A DNA stretch of 5,023 nucleotides from UBA1740 sp045587025 (GTDB lineage Bacteria > Bacillota > Clostridia > Oscillospirales > CAG-272), in contig JAZNBK010000011.1 in NCBI GenBank assembly GCA_045587025.1, positions 1-5,023 on the forward strand, given 5' to 3'. This document shows, in pieces, positions 1 through 5,023 of this stretch. Under the pieces are notes generated by a model. It saw only the letters and a program-made list of their open reading frames with translations. It was not told where the DNA came from and did not search any database. A program made the translations under genes and the position numbers. Positions within the stretch are counted from its first letter, which is position 1. Each line of letters opens with the position of its first letter.

Positions 1-264
1 TGTGACAGATGCGAAGAACCGTATGGCGATTTGATCGCTCACGAATATGATAAAGAGGTTGTCAGCGACGTTTACTTAAAGAGCGAGGCGACCTGCACCG
101 AAAAGACAGTTTACTATAAGTCCTGCGTATGCGGCGAAAGCAGCGAAGGCAAGACAGGGGAAGCTACCTTTGAGCACGGCGAGGCGCTCGGACATACAGG
201 CGGAAAAGCAACTTATACCGAGCAGGCAATCTGTGAGAGATGCGGCGAGCCGTACGGAGATTTG
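1..264 (+). repeat. Cys-rich protein-coding repeat, period about 231 bp
   Basis: Bases 1-33 and 232-264 match at 27 of 33 positions and both encode a CxRCxEPYGDL peptide. The period is 231 bp (77 codons). All six differences lie in codons that keep the motif apart from D/E and E/G changes, so the repeat is selected at protein level. Only one full period is visible. The first copy is cut by the window edge, so more copies probably lie upstream. Between the two copies sits the second Cys type (C32, C42, C44). Confidence 0.75.
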
Positions 265-1215
265 CTCGAATCGACAATTGATTCAGAGTATGCAAAGCAG
301 CTGCTTTCCTTTATCGGTTATCAGTCAAGAATAAGCTCATACCCCGGAATTCGTTCCTTGTATGGAATAAGCAAGGAGCATCTCGAGGCAATTGAAGCGC
401 AGGGATTTGAGGTAATCGTGGGCGCGATTATGGCGGGCGCAAGCGGCAGAACTACCGCAGATTTGGTAGTGCCTATCGAAAACGGAATATATAAATCCGA
501 TGCGTTCAGAAATCATTCTTATAAGGAAAACGGCATCTCTATCCTTGAAGTTTACGACGGAACGCAGACAGAAGACAAGATCGTTGGAAAGATTCTCGAA
601 AACGATAGCGATTCTATCGACTTCGCGTATACCACCGTATTTAAAACGGAAGCGACACAGACCGCTATCTACTATCAGGCGGGACTTCTTTACCGTGGAT
701 ACGTAATAATTAAAGGCGCAAATTCTGACGGAACGGACCTCATTCTCTATACCGATAATGAAAGCGTGTTTAACGGCGGTTCGAACGGTGAGGAGATTTC
801 TCTCGAAGAAATTTCAAGATATATGAAGGACGTATATGATAGCGACGATGAAATGACGCAAATGGTCCTCAATGAGATAGAATTTAAGCATATTTGCGAC
901 CTTATGTATTCGATCGACAGCGCGTCAAGCTGGGCAGGAGTCGGCTCCTACTATACTCTTGAAAAAGACGTTACCTTCAGTGCGAGCATTGTCAGCAGAT
1001 TAGAGCAGGCGTCCAAGGATGCGTATGAAAGCACGGTCAATATGACGAGCAAAAATGCAACTCTTGACGACCTTTTGGCAGTATTTGAAGAATACAAGGA
1101 AAAAGTCAAGAATATTATCGACAGCGTCGATAAGTATGATATCGTCATTTCAACCGACGAAAAGGGCTATGAAAAAATCAAGGTTCGAAATGCGTGGAGC
1201 CTGATAATAAAATAA
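1..1215 (+). CDS. Cys-repeat surface/secreted protein, 3' part (5' end outside window)
   Basis: The frame is open from base 1 to the TAA at 1213-1215 (404 residues seen), so the start and any signal peptide lie upstream. The TTG at 31 falls inside a repeat and is not a start. Residues 1-90 hold Cys repeats: C1xxC4 and C78xxC81, each followed by EPYGDL, bracket a second type with C32 and C42xC44 next to 'YYKSC'. The spaced Cys, with His at 14, 59 and 65, suggest small metal-ribbon-like or disulfide modules, but metal binding is not shown. I recall similar repeats in extracellular proteins of gut Clostridia. Residues about 91-290 form a separate domain with 'GIRSLYGI', 'VGAIMA' (141) and 'LYRGYVII' (about 230). 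This resembles a recurring domain of unknown function in Clostridia secreted proteins (from memory). The last 80 residues look helical. No cell-wall sorting motif or terminal membrane helix is visible. Function is unknown; the reading frame is secure. Confidence 0.9.
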   Translation, partial: CDRCEEPYGDLIAHEYDKEVVSDVYLKSEATCTEKTVYYKSCVCGESSEGKTGEATFEHGEALGHTGGKATYTEQAICERCGEPYGDLLESTIDSEYAKQLLSFIGYQSRISSYPGIRSLYGISKEHLEAIEAQGFEVIVGAIMAGASGRTTADLVVPIENGIYKSDAFRNHSYKENGISILEVYDGTQTEDKIVGKILENDSDSIDFAYTTVFKTEATQTAIYYQAGLLYRGYVIIKGANSDGTDLILYTDNESVFNGGSNGEEISLEEISRYMKDVYDSDDEMTQMVLNEIEFKHICDLMYSIDSASSWAGVGSYYTLEKDVTFSASIVSRLEQASKDAYESTVNMTSKNATLDDLLAVFEEYKEKVKNIIDSVDKYDIVISTDEKGYEKIKVRNAWSLIIK

Positions 1216-1221
1216 AAACAA

Positions 1222-1265
1222 CAAAACGGATTTCGCTTCGGCGAAAGCCGTTTTGCTTACTTTTT
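1222..1265 (+). terminator. Rho-independent terminator after the repeat protein
   Basis: Arms 1222-1236 and 1241-1255 pair over 15 positions with a single A-G mismatch, around a TTCG tetraloop (1237-1240). A T-rich stretch (1257-1265) follows. The hairpin starts 7 bases after the stop codon. The opposite strand also has a T-rich tail past the stem, so it could act in both directions. It separates the upstream gene from the next promoter. Confidence 0.9.
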
Positions 1266-1277
1266 ATCTAACAAATA

Positions 1278-1306
1278 TTTACAAAGCGTTTCTTGTGTGA
1301 TATAAT
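1278..1306 (+). promoter_or_regulatory. Sigma-A promoter of the SGNH lipoprotein gene (extended -10)
   Basis: The -35 box TTTACA is at 1278-1283 and the perfect -10 box TATAAT at 1301-1306, with a 17-nt spacer. TGA directly before the -10 box (1298-1300) makes it an extended -10. The start of transcription would be near 1313, giving a leader of about 25 nt, too short for a riboswitch. Its sequence is almost the same as the promoter at 3374-3402. Confidence 0.88.
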
Positions 1307-1324
1307 GTATTAAACGATAAAAAA

Positions 1325-1332
1325 GGGGATAG
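1325..1332 (+). promoter_or_regulatory. Ribosome binding site for the SGNH lipoprotein
   Basis: GGGGATAG lies 5 bases before the ATG at 1338, with the GGGGA core 8 bases away. Together with the lipoprotein signal peptide that begins at this ATG, it fixes the start. Confidence 0.75.
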
Positions 1333-1337
1333 AAAAA

Positions 1338-3272
1338 ATGAAAAAAAGTAAAATATTGATATTTGCATTGATATTTATCTTTACTTTTGCGTTGGTTTCT
1401 TGTGATAACGGAGGAAACGGAGAAATGGTAAAAACAAAAACGGATATAATTATTGCAGGACATGACATAAGCGAGTATGAAATAGTTTATGACGCGCGCT
1501 CATCTCAGCTTGGCGCCGAGCTTGCCTTAAAGGTGAATGACATTTTAAGCCCTATATCGGGCGCAGAGCTTCCTATCCGTTCGAGCAGAGAAACGGCGAG
1601 CAAGCCCTATATGATATATATTACGGGAGACGTGGAAATCAGCGGCACTCCTATAACCGACGATGAATACGGACTGTACGTCGAAAACGGCAATCTTACT
1701 ATTTGTTACGGTTATGCGGGAAACGCAGGGCTCGCACTCGATGAATTTGCTAAGCTTTTTTACGGATGGCAGTCAAAGGATGCCGTTAAAATAAGCGATA
1801 ACTATCTGGGTATCGAGGAAGTGCCGACCTATACTCTGGTTTTCCTTGGCGACAGTAATACGGCGAGCTCCTTGGTTATGTCGGTATACGATGCGTATCT
1901 GCAATCTCAGTACGGAAACGTCTCTATAAAAACCTTGAATGCGGGAGTGTCGGGACAGCGCGCGGCAAGCACCTTTTACACCAACTTTGGCGGCGTCACC
2001 TACGATAACCGCTTGCAGAGAGAGGTAATTGACGCAAACGCTGATTGCGTAATAGTTAGCTTCGGTATAAACGACCTTGCCGATTCCGGTGTTTTGTCTA
2101 ATCCTAACGCGCTTACTATCGACGGAGCTCGTTATAACAGCAGGGCCGAATACGACGCTCAGATGGCGAACATCGACGCTCTGGTAGACGCAAAGCTCAA
2201 GACAGACGCTTCAATATCTGAGCAGAACACTTACCTCAACAATATGTATAGGATATATACGACCTTGAGAGCGAAGGGGATAGACGTCATTTTCACTTCG
2301 CCCGTCGATTACGACGAGGATGCGGCGCTCCACGCCACGAAGAATTGCTTTAACGGAATGAGTAAGGTGTTTCCCTACGTAACGAGCGAGCTCGAAAATT
2401 ACGTGGCGAAAAAGCCGATGCTTCGCTTTGCCGATTATTATAAGGTCGAGCGGATAGTACAAGAGGCAATGAAGAAGAACGCAAAGAACGGAGAATATTT
2501 GTCTATAATGGGACCTGACAGAACTCACTTTGAGGGGTATATCGGCCCATTCGCCTGCGTTTACGGAGCGATTGATTCGCTTAAAGGCACGAACGTCGGC
2601 GGCGGAGAAAAGTACAGAGACCATATGGCGATAGTCGATATTGATGCGGCAAACGGCGCATTGATAAGCGCGTCGGGCGCTGTCGTTGAAAATCTGACGG
2701 CAGAAAATAGTAAAGTAAACTTTACATACAAGCCGAAGGGCGTTGCCCTTTACAAAACAAAGGATTTTGAAGAAGCGCTCTCCTATATAGGCGAGGACGC
2801 AAAGGGCTTTTTCGATGAAATTATAAAGGTTTCGGGACTTAGCGAAGGAGAGTATACCCTGAAGATGAACGGCGCTGACGTCGGCGTATATACGAGCGCC
2901 GAGCTTGCCGCCGGCGTTAATATCGCAAACCTTGAGAGCAATCCGCAGACCGCTATCGCGGAGGCGGTTTTAGAGCTGGCTCAAAAGAAGGCGAGTGAGA
3001 ATGTTATATTGAGAGAAATAGCTTATGCCTATGAGGGCAAGCTGATTTCCCTCGGAATTAATGAGAGCTCTACGCGGGAAGAGGTTTTGGCGGCAGTACA
3101 GAATACTATTTCACAGGAGTCGAGCGGAAGCTATATGGCGTACTGCGCAAATATTCTGAAAAACAATTACGATGAGCTTGAAAATATAAACGGAAGAAAA
3201 GACCTTTATAACTATCAGATGAAGGAGCTTGTGCGCTCACTTTCATATAACGTTGAGATAGTTAAAAACTAA
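1338..3272 (+). CDS. SGNH/GDSL-type hydrolase lipoprotein, three-part
   Basis: The protein has 644 residues. Residues 1-22 are a lipoprotein signal peptide with lipobox L19-V-S-C22, so the mature protein should be tethered by lipid to the outer face of the membrane. Residues about 36-143 (from 'ISEYEIVYDARSS' to 'DEFAKLFYG') resemble the non-catalytic N-terminal alpha/beta domain found before some glycoside hydrolases (GH67/GH20-like), judged by pattern only. Residues about 163-412 are the SGNH core: G171-D-S173-N with the nucleophile Ser, G203 in 'NAGVSG' (block II), G243-I-N245-D (block III), and D394-R-T-H397 (block V, catalytic Asp and His). All catalytic positions are present, so activity is likely. 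Residues about 440-644 contain 'GLSEGEYTLKMNGADVG' and 'ELAAGVNIA' (500-530), a tail I recall from other SGNH esterases, then a helical end. The likely role is ester removal from an extracellular glycan such as an acetylated polysaccharide; the substrate is not known. It appears monocistronic, with its own promoter and a possible weak terminator. Confidence 0.92.
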   Translation: MKKSKILIFALIFIFTFALVSCDNGGNGEMVKTKTDIIIAGHDISEYEIVYDARSSQLGAELALKVNDILSPISGAELPIRSSRETASKPYMIYITGDVEISGTPITDDEYGLYVENGNLTICYGYAGNAGLALDEFAKLFYGWQSKDAVKISDNYLGIEEVPTYTLVFLGDSNTASSLVMSVYDAYLQSQYGNVSIKTLNAGVSGQRAASTFYTNFGGVTYDNRLQREVIDANADCVIVSFGINDLADSGVLSNPNALTIDGARYNSRAEYDAQMANIDALVDAKLKTDASISEQNTYLNNMYRIYTTLRAKGIDVIFTSPVDYDEDAALHATKNCFNGMSKVFPYVTSELENYVAKKPMLRFADYYKVERIVQEAMKKNAKNGEYLSIMGPDRTHFEGYIGPFACVYGAIDSLKGTNVGGGEKYRDHMAIVDIDAANGALISASGAVVENLTAENSKVNFTYKPKGVALYKTKDFEEALSYIGEDAKGFFDEIIKVSGLSEGEYTLKMNGADVGVYTSAELAAGVNIANLESNPQTAIAEAVLELAQKKASENVILREIAYAYEGKLISLGINESSTREEVLAAVQNTISQESSGSYMAYCANILKNNYDELENINGRKDLYNYQMKELVRSLSYNVEIVKN

Positions 3273-3311
3273 AAAGAGCAGATGTTTAAAATCGGTAGTT
3301 GCGGCTTTTTT
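3271..3311 (+). terminator. Possible weak terminator after the SGNH gene
   Basis: A purine run AAAAAG (3271-3276) can pair with CTTTTT (3305-3310), and the interior can add short pairs GCA/TGC and GAT/ATC with internal loops. The T-run 3306-3311 follows. The stem is poor in GC and interrupted, so termination may be partial and some transcripts could run into the next gene. Confidence 0.35.
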
Positions 3312-3373
3312 ACCAAAAATCACGACCTTTGTTTGTGCAAAATCACAAATATTTATTATTTGCTTTAAATTCA

Positions 3374-3402
3374 TTTACAAACAGTTTTTTGTATGATATA
3401 AT
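3374..3402 (+). promoter_or_regulatory. Sigma-A promoter of the LamG-like lipoprotein gene (extended -10)
   Basis: The -35 box TTTACA is at 3374-3379 and TATAAT at 3397-3402, with a 17-nt spacer and TGA at 3394-3396 before the -10 box. From the base before the -35 box to 5 bases past the -10 box it matches the 1278-1306 promoter at 31 of 36 positions. Transcription should start near 3409, leaving a leader of about 28 nt. It also argues against the upstream TTG codons as start sites, since they lie before the promoter. Confidence 0.88.
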
Positions 3403-3420
3403 ATATTATCCAATATTTTT

Positions 3421-3427
3421 GAAAGGA
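3421..3427 (+). promoter_or_regulatory. Ribosome binding site that fixes the ATG at 3437
   Basis: GAAAGGA ends 9 bases before the ATG at 3437. The same frame is open upstream to a TTG at 3299, but that region holds the promoter and has no ribosome binding site. The ATG at 3437 begins a clear lipoprotein signal peptide. Confidence 0.85.
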
Positions 3428-3436
3428 ACTAAAAAA

Positions 3437-4738
3437 ATGAAAAACATAACTAAAGTTTTATTGCTCGCATTAGCGCTTGTTCTTACTTTCGCGCTCGTTG
3501 CTTGCGGCGAAAATAAGCCCCCCGTTGACGACGTGACGACAGAAGATCCCGCTGTTACGACAGGCGGAAGCGCAGAGCAGCCCCCCGTTACTACAGCTCC
3601 TACTGTAGAGCCGGATGAATTTACTCTCGAGGATTATTACGCTCTTTACGTAACCGATTCTCAGTATTTCCACCTCAACTTTGCTTCAGCTACGGTTGAC
3701 GGACCTGCTTTGGTTGGTAGCGCAGATTACGAGAACACCGAGGTTTCCGCTCAGAAGAGATTTGAAGCGGCAGCTTCTAACTACAATCCTTATTTGATAA
3801 ACGGAAGTCCTTCAAACGTAGTATGGGGCGGTACGGCAAAGATTCTTACTCCTTGGTACTTCGAGGACCACTATAAAGATGGTTTCGTTAAGCAGAACGG
3901 CGGAGGTGACGGAAACGTTGCAAATATGCGTACCGAAGCGCCGCTTGAGTATTTGAAAACCGTAAATAAGGGCGGTCAGGAAATATACGTAAGCAAGGGC
4001 ACGATGCTTGAAGAAGGATATTACTTCACAGACGGTGAATGGGCAAGAAAGACCGCTGCATCCTCTTGGGGTAACGGTTACCTTGATTTGGGTATGAATT
4101 CGCTTATCTATTTTGACCTTAACACTATTGCAACCTCTATCAAGACCGGATATCCTATGTCGTACACTATCGAGCTGACCTTCAAAAAGCCCGATATCAA
4201 CTCTGGTTCAACGCTGTTCTTGGGAACACGTTATTCCTACAATCCTTACCAGGAAACTTATTGGACTGTTGGTCCTCAGAATTACGGATTTTTGGACAAC
4301 GCAACAGGCGTGCACAAGTATTCTATGCTTGATAACCTCACCGACTTGATGTTGGCTGTCAATAATCTTTCATTTACATACGACTTCTCGGATTACAGCA
4401 ATAGCGGAAACGCTACCGCTTGCGTTTATTCGAACGGTTCTTTGAACACAACTCAGGTTGTTCCTGTAAGAAACACATGGGAAGGAACATACATCAATCC
4501 CGGTGCTAACGGAATGCAATTGTTCGCAGTTCGTGTATACAACAAGGCACTTTCTGAAGAAGAGGTTTTGCAGAACCACTTTGCAGATATCGCATTGGGC
4601 GGAAAACTTGATATCACAGAATTTTTGAAGGCAGACGATGCTAAGAAGCTTGAAGTTTACAACGCATTTATCGACTTCACAATCGACACCGATGCCGGCT
4701 TGCTTCAGACGGTTCTTGACGCCGAGCTTGATTATTAA
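3437..4738 (+). CDS. Lipoprotein with LamG/concanavalin-like domain
   Basis: The protein has 433 residues from the ATG at 3437. Residues 1-23 are a lipoprotein signal peptide with lipobox L20-V-A-C23, so it should be anchored on the outer face of the membrane. Residues 24-62 are a low-complexity linker rich in Thr, Pro, Val and acidic residues, which would hold the rest away from the membrane. The remainder looks like a jelly-roll lectin fold: 'SFTYDFSD' (312-319), 'ACVYSNGSL' (328-336), and near the end 'GMQLFAVRVYNKALSEEEVLQNHF' (from 359), a strong match to the closing strand and helix of LamG/Laminin_G_3 domains. No catalytic motif of a glycoside hydrolase is visible, so ligand binding, perhaps a glycan, is the likely role. 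The ligand is unknown. Residues 63-220 are less clear. Codon choice is strongly biased (Ile: 9 ATC, 3 ATA, 2 ATT), unlike the gene before it, which suggests high expression. The gene has its own promoter and a hairpin array downstream. Confidence 0.88.
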   Translation: MKNITKVLLLALALVLTFALVACGENKPPVDDVTTEDPAVTTGGSAEQPPVTTAPTVEPDEFTLEDYYALYVTDSQYFHLNFASATVDGPALVGSADYENTEVSAQKRFEAAASNYNPYLINGSPSNVVWGGTAKILTPWYFEDHYKDGFVKQNGGGDGNVANMRTEAPLEYLKTVNKGGQEIYVSKGTMLEEGYYFTDGEWARKTAASSWGNGYLDLGMNSLIYFDLNTIATSIKTGYPMSYTIELTFKKPDINSGSTLFLGTRYSYNPYQETYWTVGPQNYGFLDNATGVHKYSMLDNLTDLMLAVNNLSFTYDFSDYSNSGNATACVYSNGSLNTTQVVPVRNTWEGTYINPGANGMQLFAVRVYNKALSEEEVLQNHFADIALGGKLDITEFLKADDAKKLEVYNAFIDFTIDTDAGLLQTVLDAELDY

Positions 4739-4772
4739 TCAAAAATGATTTTTATAAAATAGTAGCTCATCA

Positions 4773-4798
4773 GCGTAGTGCCCTTAAGGACACTACGC
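4773..4798 (+). terminator. Strong hairpin after the LamG lipoprotein gene, terminator-like but no T-run
   Basis: Arms 4773-4783 and 4788-4798 pair over 11 positions with one C-A mismatch, around a TTAA loop. It sits 34 bases past the stop codon. No T-run follows, so it is not a textbook rho-independent terminator. It may protect the 3' end of the transcript, or be the first member of the hairpin array, since GCGATAT begins two bases after it. Confidence 0.45.
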
Positions 4799-4799
4799 A

Positions 4800-4994
4800 G
4801 CGATATAAATCCCTCGCGGGATTTGTGATATACGCGCGCTGCGTGCGATATATCTTCGATGCGATATGCCCTTTGGGCGTGTAGTATGCTTGGCGCGAGA
4901 AATTTATATCATATCGCTACCGACCAAAAGGGAGGTAATATCGCATTTTCACGCAAGCGAAAATATATCGCGTTTGCGAAAGTAAACATATCGC
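4800..4994. repeat. Heptamer-punctuated hairpin array with opposed halves
   Basis: The heptamer GCGATAT occurs at 4800, 4845 and 4861, with the variant GTGATAT at 4825. Its reverse complement ATATCGC occurs at 4911, 4938, 4965 and 4988. Short hairpins fill the gaps: 4807-4824 (7-bp stem, TCGC loop), 4832-4844 (ACGC/GCGT), 4852-4860 (ATC/GAT), 4868-4878 (GCCC/GGGC), 4918-4937 (TACC/GGTA with an inner CC/GG), 4945-4964 (ATTTTC/GAAAAT), and 4972-4987 (6-bp stem, GAAA loop). The right-half heptamers start 27, 27 and 23 bases apart; the left-half ones 25, 20 and 16. I recall GATAT-punctuated hairpin repeats between genes in other gut Clostridia, but cannot name a described family. Confidence 0.8.
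4802..4910. repeat. Long-range inverted repeat inside the array
   Basis: Bases 4802-4821 match the reverse complement of 4891-4910 at 16 of 20 positions, sharing GATATAAAT and CTCGCG. All four mismatches are in two CC/GG-type dinucleotides. The left arm also forms the local hairpin at 4807-4824, so the local and long-range folds compete. Confidence 0.6.
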
Positions 4995-5023
4995 CAAAAT
5001 AAAATAGCATTTGTGTCCGCGAA

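Larger units (their letters stand above)
4754..5007. repeat. 9-bp direct repeats flanking the hairpin array
   Basis: ATAAAATAG is present at 4754-4762 and again at 4999-5007, one copy on each side of the array, leaving 236 bp between them. This could be a target-site duplication, but the sequence is AT-rich and no matching terminal inverted repeats are seen just inside, so chance is possible. Confidence 0.35.
4739..5023. other. Non-coding tail of the window
   Basis: No convincing gene lies here on either strand: there is no ribosome binding site followed by a long frame. It holds an AT-rich stretch (4739-4772), a strong hairpin (4773-4798), the heptamer-hairpin array (4800-4994), and AT-rich sequence up to the window edge. 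Confidence 0.7.

Noticed and set aside
31..33. TTG at 31 as the start of the first gene
   Set aside because: The frame stays open to base 1 and encodes the same Cys-repeat motif there, so the gene runs off the window.
500..706. 68-codon + strand frame within the first gene
   Set aside because: It is a shifted frame inside a well-supported gene, rich in Arg, Ser and Thr, with no ribosome binding site or recognisable motif.
951..1148. Short reverse-strand frame within the first gene
   Set aside because: It is antisense to a well-supported gene, and there is no matching promoter or recognisable motif.
1257..1463. 68-codon reverse-strand frame over the promoter and start of the SGNH gene
   Set aside because: It covers a strong promoter and a signal peptide on the other strand, and its product is low in complexity and rich in Phe and Tyr, as expected from antisense of AT-rich DNA.
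2211..2624. 137-codon reverse-strand frame inside the SGNH gene
   Set aside because: It lies antisense to the catalytic region, has no recognisable protein pattern, and is explained by the codon use of the gene on the + strand.
3299..3436. An in-frame TTG start that would add 46 residues to the LamG-like lipoprotein
   Set aside because: The stretch contains the promoter at 3374-3402, the TTG has no ribosome binding site, and the added residues would bury the lipoprotein signal peptide that begins at 3437.
3470..4579. Two short reverse-strand frames (3470-3673 and 4370-4579) within the LamG gene
   Set aside because: Both are antisense to a gene with clear domain motifs and strong codon bias, and neither has a convincing start or domain.
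4741..4753. AAAAATGATTTTT as a terminator for the LamG gene
   Set aside because: The stem is only A-T pairs with a tight loop and would be too weak to stop transcription.
4800..4994. CRISPR array
   Set aside because: The constant unit is only 7 bases, the intervals are themselves self-complementary, the orientation flips half way, and no cas gene is seen.

Overview
The window looks like a piece of a Clostridia-type (Firmicutes/Bacillota) chromosome, probably from an uncultured gut lineage. The reasons are moderate base composition with AT-rich intergenic gaps, consensus sigma-A promoters with 17-nt spacers, purine-rich ribosome binding sites, two Gram-positive-style lipoproteins, and a Cys-repeat surface protein of a kind I recall from gut Clostridia. 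Genus cannot be fixed from sequence alone. All three genes read left to right.

Layout. (1) Positions 1-1215: the 3' part of a large surface or secreted protein whose start lies outside the window. It has Cys-rich repeats followed by a C-terminal domain of unknown function, and ends at a strong UUCG-capped terminator. (2) Positions 1338-3272: a 644-aa lipoprotein with an SGNH/GDSL hydrolase core, driven by its own near-perfect extended -10 promoter. The N-terminal domain resembles the accessory N-domain of some glycoside hydrolases, and the C-terminal region resembles the tail of other SGNH esterases. (3) Positions 3437-4738: a 433-aa lipoprotein with a Thr/Pro linker and a LamG/concanavalin-like domain, driven by a second promoter nearly identical to the first. 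Its codon usage is clearly more biased than that of its neighbour. (4) Positions 4739-5023: non-coding DNA packed with short hairpins separated by a heptamer, GCGATAT in the left half and its reverse complement ATATCGC in the right half.

The genes appear to be separate transcription units sharing one theme, the cell surface: a repeat surface protein, a membrane-anchored esterase-like enzyme that probably acts on an acylated glycan, and a membrane-anchored lectin-fold protein that may bind a glycan. The functional link is inference from location and fold. The most unusual part is the hairpin array after the last gene. It is organised as two opposed halves and lies between two copies of a 9-bp AT-rich direct repeat, so it may be a small repeated element or a structured RNA.
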